A stretch of DNA of 6,721 bases from Desulfatibacillaceae bacterium (GCA_030018745.1 JASEHB010000137.1:1-6721), one strand, 5' to 3'. Shown: positions 1-5,544, numbered from the stretch's first letter. Numbers and translations are program-made. Notes: a model not told the origin generated them from the letters alone.

Positions 1-62
1 GCTTGTACATTGAGTCCCGGCGCACTCCCGCATAACGCAGCTATCGTTTTCCTGGGGCCGCC

Positions 63-1358
63 CTATGGTTCTACTCGTTCGTCCATGTATTGATACTTGT
101 TTTCGTTCTTGCCCACATAAATCTGCCTGGGCCGGTGCAGCTTCCAGTCCGGGTCGTCCTGGGCCTCCTTCCACTGGCTTATCCAGCCGGGCAGCCTGCC
201 TATTGCAAACATGACCGTGAACATATTTGTGGGGATTCCCAGGGCACGCAAAAGGATACCCGCGTAAAAGTCCACATTGGGATAAAGGTTGTGGTCAATG
301 AAGTAGGCGTCCTTTAAGGCCACCTCCTCAAGCTTCTGGGCAATGTCAAGCAAGGGGTCATGAATATCGAGCTTTTCAAGCACCTTGTGCACCATCGCCT
401 TCATTATTTTGGCGCGCGGGTCGTAGGTTTTGTAAACCCTGTGGCCAAAACCCATGAGGCGGAAGGGGTCGTTGCGGTCGCGGGCGCGGGCAACAAAAGG
501 CTCCATGTCTCCGCCTGCTGCATGAATCTCTTCAAGCATGTGTATCACCGCCTGGTTGGCGCCGCCGTGCAAAGGCCCCCACAGGGCGGAAATGCCTGCG
601 GAGATTGCTGCATACAGGTTCACCCTTGCACTTCCCACAAGGCGCACAGCCGAGGTGGAGCAGTTCTGCTCGTGATCTGCGTGCAGAATCCAGAACACAT
701 TGAGGGCCTTTACCATGTCATCATCCATTTTGTAGGGCCGCACCGGGCTGTCGAACATCATGTTGAGAAAGTTGGCGCAGTACGAGAGATCCGGCCTGGG
801 ATAAACAACCTTGTGGCCCATGCTTATTTTGTAGGAAATGGCGGACATGGTGCGGACCTTGCTTAAAAGCCTTGTCATCTGCACGGAGATGTCCTGGTCC
901 TTGGAATGGCCGTCCAGCTTGGGGTAAAAGCTCCTCAAGGCATTGACCATGCTTGAGAGAATGCCCATCGGGTGGGCCGAGCGGGGAAAGTTGGTAAAAA
1001 AGGCCTGCATGTCCTCGTGCACAAGGCTGTGGTCGTTAAGCAGCACGGAAAAGCGGTTTAATTCCGAACGGGTGGGCAGATGGCCGTTGATGAGCAGGAA
1101 GCTTGTTTCCACAAAGGTGGATTTTTCCGCAAGCTCCTCCACCGGAATGCCCCGGTAGCGCAGGATGCCCTTTTCGCCGTCCATGAAGGTTATTGCGCTT
1201 TTGCAGGCCCCTGTGTTGCCAAAGCCCGGATCATAGGTGATGTGGCCTGTGAGGGCGCGCAGCTTGGTGATGTCTATGGCCTTTTCACCTTCGCTGCCCG
1301 TGATGACCGGCAGTTCGTAGGTTTTATCGCCCAGGATTATTTTTGCTGTTTCTCCCAT
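63..1358 (-). CDS. gltA: Citrate synthase, type II GltA-like (431 aa)
   Basis: Condenses oxaloacetate and acetyl-CoA to citrate, the entry step of the TCA cycle, in the cytoplasm. The protein is full length and closely resembles the hexameric Gram-negative type. Catalytic residues fall at the canonical numbers: His264 (in GPLHGGAN), His306 (in GFGHRVYK) and Asp363 (in NVDFYAG). The oxaloacetate-binding pieces HADHEQN (226-232), Arg315, Arg388 and Arg411 are also present. Of the residues linked to NADH inhibition in the E. coli enzyme, Tyr145, Arg163 and Lys167 are kept but Cys206 is Val. The start at 1358 has a GGGAG ribosome site about nine bases upstream. It is the last gene of the leftward cluster, 79 bp after crcB, a gap that could hold its own promoter, although I found no convincing boxes. 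It has no functional link to the Fe-S genes apart from position. The family call is near certain; NADH sensitivity is inferred. Confidence 0.97.
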   Translation of the reverse strand: MGETAKIILGDKTYELPVITGSEGEKAIDITKLRALTGHITYDPGFGNTGACKSAITFMDGEKGILRYRGIPVEELAEKSTFVETSFLLINGHLPTRSELNRFSVLLNDHSLVHEDMQAFFTNFPRSAHPMGILSSMVNALRSFYPKLDGHSKDQDISVQMTRLLSKVRTMSAISYKISMGHKVVYPRPDLSYCANFLNMMFDSPVRPYKMDDDMVKALNVFWILHADHEQNCSTSAVRLVGSARVNLYAAISAGISALWGPLHGGANQAVIHMLEEIHAAGGDMEPFVARARDRNDPFRLMGFGHRVYKTYDPRAKIMKAMVHKVLEKLDIHDPLLDIAQKLEEVALKDAYFIDHNLYPNVDFYAGILLRALGIPTNMFTVMFAIGRLPGWISQWKEAQDDPDWKLHRPRQIYVGKNENKYQYMDERVEP

Positions 1359-1383
1359 ATATCAAGACTCCCGATACTTGGCC

Positions 1384-1397
1384 TGAAAGGTCTTTCA
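1384..1397. promoter_or_regulatory. TGAAAG-GT-CTTTCA dyad upstream of gltA
   Basis: A 6-bp inverted repeat with a two-base centre lies in the 79-bp gap between crcB and gltA, about 26 bases before the gltA start. Its compact form suits a protein operator rather than an RNA hairpin. No good sigma70 boxes accompany it, though TAGAAT occurs in the same gap on the minus strand. Gene-specific control of gltA is possible but unproven. Confidence 0.25.
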
Positions 1398-1437
1398 AAC
1401 GGTTATTCTATTTCTGTAACTGCACTTTTGCCCGGCC

Positions 1438-1818
1438 TTAAAGCACAAAGCGTCCTATTGCCGCGCCTGCCAGAACAGCTACCAGCCCCAGGGTGTTTTG
1501 CAGGCTCACATTGGCTGCGGCATAAAGCCATTGGGATGAGCGCAGAAGATCCGCAGTTTCCACCATGAATGCCGAAAAGGTTGTAAATGCCCCGAAAAAG
1601 CCCACAAGCACAATGAGCCGGGTCTGGGACGCCACTGGCCAGCGGGTTTCAAACAGAACAAACAAAAGCCCGGCAATAAAGCAGCCGGTTACATTCACAG
1701 CCAGGGTCCCCCAGGGAAAGCCAATTCCGGCAAGGCGATAAACAAGCCCGGCCAGCCCGAAGCGGGAGAGGGTACCCAAAGCTCCGGCCAGGGCAAGCAA
1801 AGCAATCTTGGTCAGCAT
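1438..1818 (-). CDS. crcB: Fluoride exporter CrcB/FluC (126 aa)
   Basis: Small inner-membrane channel of the CrcB/FluC family, which exports fluoride as a dual-topology dimer. The 126 residues form about four hydrophobic helices (roughly 4-28, 36-56, 66-88 and 98-124). Family motifs are in order: the N-terminal GALGTLSRF (12-20), GTLAVNVTGCF with Asn42 (37-47), and the Phe-box region GFFGAFTTFSAF (73-84), with the FTTFS core at 78-82. The length is normal for a single-copy homodimeric member. The start at 1818 has a GGGGGAA ribosome site six bases upstream. It begins 21 bp after the nadA stop, so it is probably cotranscribed with nadA. No fluoride riboswitch is visible in the short gap, so it does not appear to have its own fluoride-responsive control here. 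Its placement in a cofactor-assembly operon is unexplained. Confidence 0.95.
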   Translation of the reverse strand: MLTKIALLALAGALGTLSRFGLAGLVYRLAGIGFPWGTLAVNVTGCFIAGLLFVLFETRWPVASQTRLIVLVGFFGAFTTFSAFMVETADLLRSSQWLYAAANVSLQNTLGLVAVLAGAAIGRFVL

Positions 1819-1839
1819 CTAAAATTCCCCCGCTTGGCT

Positions 1840-2892
1840 CTAACCGGCCAGGGCCAGCATCCTGTCCAAAGCCAGGGCCGCATCCTTTTTTGTTGCCGGA
1901 TCAACAGTCACAACGCTGTACGAGCCAAGGTTTTGCAGGGTGTGAAGAAGCTTTTCCAGGGTGATTTTTGCCATGTTGGGGCAAAGGGAGCGGGCAAGGG
2001 GCATGACCACTTTTTCAGGGGTCGTTATGTTAAGGCGCTGAACAAGGTTGAATTCGGTGCCCACAATAATGGTTGCGCCCTCTGCCGCCTCCTCCACAAA
2101 GCGGATTATCCGGCTTGTGGACCCGGAGGCATCGGCAAGTTTTACCACCTCTTGGGGGCATTCGGGATGCACAATTATTTTTGCATCCGGATATTTTTTG
2201 CGCGCCTGCTCAATGTGTGCAGGGGTGAAGTTGGTGTGCACATGGCAGAAGCCGTCCCACAGGATGAGCCTTGCCCTTTCAATATCCTGGGGAGTGTTAC
2301 CGCCCAAAGGCTGGTTGGACTTCCAGACAATCATCTTGTCAGGAGCAAGGCCCAAAGCGTTGCCGCTGTTGCGGCCAAGGTGCTCGTCAGGGAAAAACAG
2401 CACCTTTTCGCCTTTTTCAAAGGCCCAGGTTATGGCTTTTTTTGCATTGGCCGAGGTGCAGGCGCTGCCGCCGTTGCGCCCGGTAAAGGCTTTAAGAGAG
2501 GCATCGGAATTGACATACACAAGGGGCACAAGCTTTTTGGTATCCATTACGCTGCCAAGCTCATCCCAGGCGCGGCTCACGGAAACAATATCCGCCATGT
2601 CCGCCATGGGGCAGCCTGCATTTATATCCGGAATCTGCACCACTTGGTTTTCTCCGGCCAGTATGGCTGCGCTCTCGGCCATAAAGTGAACTCCGCAGAA
2701 CACGATGAATCTGGCATCCTTTTTTGCTGCGGCCCTGCGGGAAAGCTCAAAGGAATCCCCTGCAAAATCGCCAAGCTCGACAATTTCCATGCGCTGGTAA
2801 TGATGGGCAAGAATGACAAGGGAATCCCCCTGCTCCTGCTTTATCCTTTGGATAGCCGAAAAGGCTTCAAAATCAGCATCATTTGCGCTCAT
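1840..2892 (-). CDS. nadA: Quinolinate synthase NadA (350 aa)
   Basis: Cytosolic [4Fe-4S] enzyme that condenses iminoaspartate with dihydroxyacetone phosphate to quinolinate in de novo NAD synthesis. The length matches the E. coli protein. The three cluster cysteines are visible by alignment: Cys94 (in INAGCPMADM), Cys216 (in WDGFCHVHT) and Cys304 (in SLCPNMAKI). Substrate-site signatures include AHHYQ (29-33), DSFELS (46-51), HLGRN (171-175), HPECP (242-246) and GSTS (257-260). The frame stays open upstream to an ATG at 3048, but that extension would overlap the MOSC gene and has unrelated composition. I chose the ATG at 2892, which has a strong GGAAGGAAAG ribosome site and gives the usual N-terminus. 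It starts 26 bp after the MOSC stop. NadB and NadC are not in the window. Its need for a [4Fe-4S] cluster makes it a plausible client of the upstream assembly genes. Confidence 0.96.
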   Translation of the reverse strand: MSANDADFEAFSAIQRIKQEQGDSLVILAHHYQRMEIVELGDFAGDSFELSRRAAAKKDARFIVFCGVHFMAESAAILAGENQVVQIPDINAGCPMADMADIVSVSRAWDELGSVMDTKKLVPLVYVNSDASLKAFTGRNGGSACTSANAKKAITWAFEKGEKVLFFPDEHLGRNSGNALGLAPDKMIVWKSNQPLGGNTPQDIERARLILWDGFCHVHTNFTPAHIEQARKKYPDAKIIVHPECPQEVVKLADASGSTSRIIRFVEEAAEGATIIVGTEFNLVQRLNITTPEKVVMPLARSLCPNMAKITLEKLLHTLQNLGSYSVVTVDPATKKDAALALDRMLALAG

Positions 2893-2918
2893 GGTCTTTC
2901 CTTCCCGCGGATTGGGGC

Positions 2919-3359
2919 TTAATCGGCAAGCACCTTCACCGGGTCTTGTTTTCTTATGGTCCCGCCTGCCAGAACCTTGGCAAAAACGCCCTTTCGGGGC
3001 ATTATGCAATCTCCAACCCGCTGGTGAACAGCGCATTTGTCGTGGCACTTCTTGCCTATCTGGGTTATCTCCAGCAGGGCAGCAGGGCCTATTTTCACCT
3101 TTGTTCCAACAGGCAGGGCCGGCCAGTCAACCCCAAGGGTGGCAATGTTTTCCGCAAAGTCGCCAAAGGTGACATCCATGCCTTTTTCATTTGCAGCATA
3201 AATGGCCTCGGCTGCCAGCAGGCTCACCTGGCGGTGCCATTTGCCTGCATGGGCATCCCCCTTTATTCCGTAATCGGCAACAAGCAAAACCGCATCCACG
3301 GGCTTTTTGGGAACGCCTTTTTCATCACTCACCGCAAGGGAGACAACCGTGCCTTCCAT
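2919..3359 (-). CDS. MOSC-domain protein, stand-alone (146 aa)
   Basis: A single MOSC domain (named for the C-terminus of molybdenum-cofactor sulfurase), a beta-barrel fold thought to carry sulfur or sulfurated groups. Visible family features are GIKGDAHAG (31-39), HRQVSLLA (42-49), GDFAENI (66-72), and the C-terminal segment with Cys105, Cys109 and Cys118 followed by IMPRKGVFAKVL. Cys118 sits where MOSC proteins usually keep their conserved cysteine. There is no N-terminal beta-barrel or ferredoxin extension, so this is a minimal version; the specific substrate is unknown. Only three bases separate the stop of the NifS-like gene from this ATG. The ribosome site (AGGAAA) lies in the last codons of that gene, so translation is probably coupled. 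NifS-like and MOSC modules are fused in eukaryotic Moco sulfurases; here they are separate adjacent genes. The fold call is firm and the biochemical role is inferred. Confidence 0.92.
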   Translation of the reverse strand: MEGTVVSLAVSDEKGVPKKPVDAVLLVADYGIKGDAHAGKWHRQVSLLAAEAIYAANEKGMDVTFGDFAENIATLGVDWPALPVGTKVKIGPAALLEITQIGKKCHDKCAVHQRVGDCIMPRKGVFAKVLAGGTIRKQDPVKVLAD

Positions 3360-3362
3360 GAT

Positions 3363-4550
3363 TTATTTTCCTGCCTTTTCCTTTTGCGCTGCTGCATAAA
3401 GTGGCGATATTGCCCGCAGGGTTTTGACCGATTCTTCAAGGGCGGCCAGAAACTTGTCTATAATTTGTGTGGTGGTGTCCACGCCAAAGCTTATCACAAG
3501 GGTACCTTGAGCATCTGCAAAGGACAGGCCTGTTGAAAGAAGCACATGACTGGCCCTTAAGCTGCCCGAAGCGCAGGCCGAGCGGGTTGAAACCGCAAAG
3601 CCCTGCTCATCGAGCATGAGAACGATTGACTCGCCTTCCACATGGCGCACGGAAAGGCTTATGTGGTTGGGCAGGCACTGCTCCGGGTGGCCGTTTATAA
3701 GGTAATCCTCCAGGTATTTGGGCAGCTCTGCAAGAAAATGCCTGCGCAGGCTCTTGTAGTGCTCAATACGCTTTTCCATGTCCCGCATGGCGACCTCTGC
3801 CGCTGCGGCCATGCCCACAATGCCCACAAGGTTTTCCGTTCCGGCGCGCTTTCTGTTTTCCTGTGCTCCGCCGTCCAGCAGGTTCCAGAGGCCTATGCCG
3901 CGCCTTATGTAGAGAGCGCCCACACCCTTTGGCCCGTAAAAGGGGTTGGAGGCAAAGCTCAAAAGGTCTATGCCCAGCCCCTCGACATCAATGGGAAGCG
4001 TGCCAACAGAATCAACCGCATCGCAGTGATAGGCAACGCCTGCCTCCCTGCAAACCGCTGCTATTTCACCGATGGGGTGCAGGGTGCCGATTTCGTTGTT
4101 GGCGTGCATTATTGAAACAAGGATGGTGCTTTCGCGGATGGCCCTTTTGACGGTCTGGGGATTGACCACGCCGTACTTGTCCACAGGCACGGAAGTTACC
4201 TGAAAGCCAAGCTGCTTGAGCCTGCGCAGGCTGCGGATGACCGCATTGTGCTCCGTGTTGCAGGTCACAATGTGCTTTCCCTTGTCCTGCCTGGCCCAGG
4301 CAAGGCCCTTTACGGCCATGTTCACGGATTCCGTGCCGCAGCTTGTGAAGACAATCTCCCTGGGGTCTTTGGCATTGATGAGCCGGGCCATCGTCTCACG
4401 GCTTTTTTCCAGAACCTCGCGGGCTTCATCGCCTTTCTGGTGCTGGCTACTAGGGTTGCCGTACTCGGCCTTGATGGCGTCTATCATGGCCTGGCTGGCT
4501 TCCGGGACAAGATGCTTGAAGTTTATGTGATCCAGATTGTAGTAGCCCAT
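3363..4550 (-). CDS. nifS: NifS/IscS-like fold-type I protein lacking the PLP lysine; probable pseudo-desulfurase (395 aa)
   Basis: By overall sequence this is a class V aminotransferase-fold protein close to the cysteine desulfurases that supply sulfur to IscU/NifU scaffolds, and it is full length. Kept are Thr73-Glu74 (GTES), the cofactor-stacking His101 (TEH), Asn151-Asn152 (NNEIG), Asp177, GPKGVGALYIRR (206-217), the GGAQE segment and the loop cysteine Cys326 (RSACASG). Lost is the Schiff-base lysine: where IscS reads Gly-His-Lys before Ile-Tyr-Gly-Pro-Lys-Gly, this reads Ser201-Asn202-Pro203 before Phe-Tyr-Gly-Pro-Lys-Gly. The N-terminal Ala-Thr-Thr motif after Leu-Asp is also replaced (residues 8-14), the usual Gln after the Asp is Asp180, and the Arg that should bind the substrate carboxylate is Val352. 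Selection evidently keeps the fold while conventional PLP chemistry should be impossible. It lies between nifU and MOSC, so a sulfur-transfer, scaffold or regulatory role is likely. Databases will probably name it cysteine desulfurase. Confidence 0.93.
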   Translation of the reverse strand: MGYYNLDHINFKHLVPEASQAMIDAIKAEYGNPSSQHQKGDEAREVLEKSRETMARLINAKDPREIVFTSCGTESVNMAVKGLAWARQDKGKHIVTCNTEHNAVIRSLRRLKQLGFQVTSVPVDKYGVVNPQTVKRAIRESTILVSIMHANNEIGTLHPIGEIAAVCREAGVAYHCDAVDSVGTLPIDVEGLGIDLLSFASNPFYGPKGVGALYIRRGIGLWNLLDGGAQENRKRAGTENLVGIVGMAAAAEVAMRDMEKRIEHYKSLRRHFLAELPKYLEDYLINGHPEQCLPNHISLSVRHVEGESIVLMLDEQGFAVSTRSACASGSLRASHVLLSTGLSFADAQGTLVISFGVDTTTQIIDKFLAALEESVKTLRAISPLYAAAQKEKAGK

Positions 4551-4570
4551 AGGCCCTCTTTTTTTTGCTT

Positions 4571-4613
4571 GCAGGGCAGGGGCTGAAAAAAGCCCACACG
4601 AAGCCTGCCCTGC
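4571..4613 (-). other. Hairpin immediately upstream of the nifS-like ribosome site
   Basis: GCAGGGCAGG (4571-4580) and CCTGCCCTGC (4604-4613) are perfect 10-bp complements. They enclose a competing small stem, GGGCT (4580-4584) with AGCCC (4591-4595). Downstream on the minus strand come eight A residues and GAGGG only about three bases from the ATG, a tight ribosome site. The arrangement could modulate translation of the NifS-like gene. No known RNA family is recognised. Confidence 0.4.
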
Positions 4614-4662
4614 CTTGTGTTGTGGAGTTGTTGTTGACCCTTAAAACAGGCTGCGCGCCTTA

Positions 4663-4688
4663 TTTAAAGGAAAAACCGGTGCTTTAAA
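4663..4688. repeat. TTTAAAG-N12-CTTTAAA inverted repeat in the nifU-nifS gap
   Basis: A 7-bp perfect inverted repeat with a 12-bp centre lies between the two hairpins of the 206-bp gap. It could be a protein-binding dyad or a weak AU stem. I found no convincing -35/-10 pair nearby that would make it an operator of an internal nifS promoter. Confidence 0.25.
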
Positions 4689-4694
4689 AGGTAA

Positions 4695-4735
4695 GGCGCA
4701 ACCTGTCCCTTTTGGCAAAAGGGGCAGGTTGCGCC
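4695..4735 (-). terminator. Strong 19-bp hairpin after nifU; partial terminator or RNA-processing element
   Basis: GGCGCAACCTG (4695-4705) pairs with CAGGTTGCGCC (4725-4735), and the pairing continues inward through TCCCTTTT and AAAAGGGG to a three-base loop: about 19 pairs with one G-U. It begins 21 bases after the nifU stop. On the minus strand the following bases are TTACCTTTTAAA, a poor U-tract, so it may terminate only part of the transcripts or protect the upstream nifU message. Either would give more scaffold than downstream proteins. Confidence 0.55.
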
Positions 4736-4756
4736 GGAAAAATACCCCTTTAACTC

Positions 4757-5269
4757 TCAAGCAGGCTCTTCTTCGGACAAGGAGCAGCTTTTGCAGAAGG
4801 TCTGGCCATCGCCAAGCTCGGCATCGCAGTAAGGGCAGTAGCACTTTTCATCGTGGTCGTGCTCGTGCTTGTCTTCCTGGTTGTCATCCGGCATGACCTT
4901 GCCTGCCTTGCGGTCCTCGTAGTTCTTGATGGCCGCATGAAGCGCGTCCGCCCCCAAATTCGAGCAATGAAGCTTGTTCTTGGGAAGCCCGTCCAGAGCC
5001 TTGGCCACATCCTTGTTGGTTATCTTCTTGGCTTCTTCAAGGGTTTTGCCTTTGGCAAGCTCTGTGAGCATGGAAGACACGGCAATGGCAGCCCCGCAGC
5101 CAAAAGTCTGGAATTTGATGTCCTTTATGACATCATCTTCAATGTCCAGATATATGGTCATCATGTCGCCGCAAACCGGGTTGCCAATCTGCCCGATGCC
5201 GTCGGCTTTTTCAATCTCGCCGACATTGCGGGGTTTTTTGAAATGATCCATGACTGTTTTGCTGTACAT
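4757..5269 (-). CDS. nifU: IscU/NifU-type Fe-S scaffold with His-rich linker and C-terminal zinc-ribbon-like tail (170 aa)
   Basis: Scaffold on which Fe-S clusters are built before transfer to apoproteins. Residues 1-124 are an IscU-type domain. The three cluster cysteines are intact: Cys33 with the tuning Asp35 (NPVCGD), Cys58 (FGCGAA) and Cys102 preceded by His101 (LHCSNLG). The rest is unusual. An acidic, His-rich linker (HEHDHD, 135-140) leads to a CPYC (145-148) and CKSC (159-162) pair, ten residues apart, preceded by Cys143, which looks like a small zinc ribbon. Classical long NifU instead has a ferredoxin domain and an Nfu domain; neither is present. The start at 5269 has a strong GGGAGGGAG site six bases upstream. 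It is the first gene after the promoter at 5346-5374 and is divergent from the Rrf2 regulator. The scaffold role is well supported; metal binding by the tail is inferred from residues only. Confidence 0.95.
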   Translation of the reverse strand: MYSKTVMDHFKKPRNVGEIEKADGIGQIGNPVCGDMMTIYLDIEDDVIKDIKFQTFGCGAAIAVSSMLTELAKGKTLEEAKKITNKDVAKALDGLPKNKLHCSNLGADALHAAIKNYEDRKAGKVMPDDNQEDKHEHDHDEKCYCPYCDAELGDGQTFCKSCSLSEEEPA

Positions 5270-5296
5270 GGCTTGCTCCCTCCCGAAATGCGTTGA

Positions 5297-5331
5297 GCCT
5301 GGGGCTGTTTTGTGATATATCCCACCCAGGC
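5297..5331 (-). other. Hairpin at the 5' end of the predicted nifU leader RNA
   Basis: GCCTGGG (5297-5303) and CCCAGGC (5325-5331) form a perfect 7-bp stem with a loop of about 21 nt. With transcription starting near 5339 it would be the first structure in the leader, ahead of the ribosome site at 5276-5284. No U-tract follows, so it is not a terminator. It could stabilise the RNA; no riboswitch class is recognised. Confidence 0.35.
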
Positions 5332-5345
5332 AATAGGATTATTAA

Positions 5346-5374
5346 AATATAAACACAATTGGCTGTTTTGCCAA
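5346..5374 (-). promoter_or_regulatory. Sigma70-type promoter of the nifU-nifS-MOSC-nadA operon
   Basis: Read on the minus strand, TTGGCA (5369-5374, five of six consensus bases) is followed by a 17-bp spacer and TATATT (5346-5351, five of six). Transcription would begin near 5339, giving a leader of about 70 nt before the nifU start. The surrounding sequence is locally AT-rich. The -35 box lies inside a dyad that could be the regulator's operator. Called from sequence only. Confidence 0.65.
5359..5374. promoter_or_regulatory. Candidate operator: TTGGC-N6-GCCAA dyad over the nifU -35 box
   Basis: A perfect 5-bp inverted repeat with a 6-bp centre (TTGGCTGTTTTGCCAA) overlaps the -35 element, a position suited to repression. 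The same half-site in the opposite arrangement (GCCAA-N7-TTGGC) recurs at 5440-5456 in this divergent region. Binding by the adjacent Rrf2 protein is inferred from position; the sites do not match the E. coli IscR type 1 consensus by eye. Confidence 0.4.
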
Positions 5375-5381
5375 GGCCTGC

Positions 5382-5401
5382 CCGCCCTTGGGCGGAATTG
5401 T
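5382..5401. repeat. GC-rich palindrome CCGCCC-TT-GGGCGG with an AATTGT flank
   Basis: A perfect 14-bp palindrome (5382-5395) sits directly upstream of the nifU -35 box. The neighbouring AATTGT (5396-5401) is the inverted copy of ACAATT at 5355-5360, so the two enclose both the palindrome and the -35 dyad. It might bind a protein or simply be a compact DNA symmetry; the two-base centre is too small for an RNA hairpin loop without opening the stem. Confidence 0.3.
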
Positions 5402-5439
5402 AACCCTGATTAGCCTCGTAGCAGATTTTTAAGACAAAG

Positions 5440-5456
5440 GCCAATGCTAATTTGGC
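5440..5456. promoter_or_regulatory. Second candidate operator: GCCAA-N7-TTGGC dyad
   Basis: An inverted repeat built from the same five-base half-site as the dyad at 5359-5374 but facing the other way, about 80 bp from it. It lies between the nifU promoter and the Rrf2 gene. A further lone TTTGGC occurs at 5524-5529. Such shared half-sites are common in regulator-operon intergenic regions, but a 5-bp match can arise by chance. Confidence 0.28.
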
Positions 5457-5544
5457 AGTAAAAATGTTGAGACAGCACAAAAAAATCCGGTTGCTTTGAT
5501 TTAATTTTGTTTGTGCCAGAGCCTTTGGCGCAGACACCTGCTCT

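Noticed and set aside
1..62. Terminator after gltA
   Set aside because: No stable hairpin with a T-tract is visible on the minus strand in the 62 bases available; it may lie outside the window.
360..866. 168-codon plus-strand frame opposite gltA
   Set aside because: Antisense shadow of a well-conserved citrate synthase; no recognisable motifs.
1819..1839. Fluoride riboswitch before crcB
   Set aside because: The gap to nadA is only 21 bp and I see no fluoride aptamer motif in it or in the end of nadA.
1834..2922. Long open frame (362 codons) on the plus strand opposite nadA
   Set aside because: It is a shadow of nadA: composition is Gly/His/Cys/Ala-rich without family features, there is no fitting ribosome site, and nadA has all its motifs on the other strand.
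2893..3048. Extended N-terminus for nadA starting at 3048
   Set aside because: It would overlap the end of the MOSC gene, encodes a basic stretch unlike NadA, and the ATG at 2892 has a much better ribosome site.
3942..3950. Loss of the NifS lysine as a sequencing or frame error
   Set aside because: The frame is open and aligns on both sides; three adjacent codons differ by multiple bases, and other active-site residues are changed too.
4853..5296. 147-codon plus-strand frame opposite nifU
   Set aside because: Antisense to the clear IscU-type gene and without motifs.
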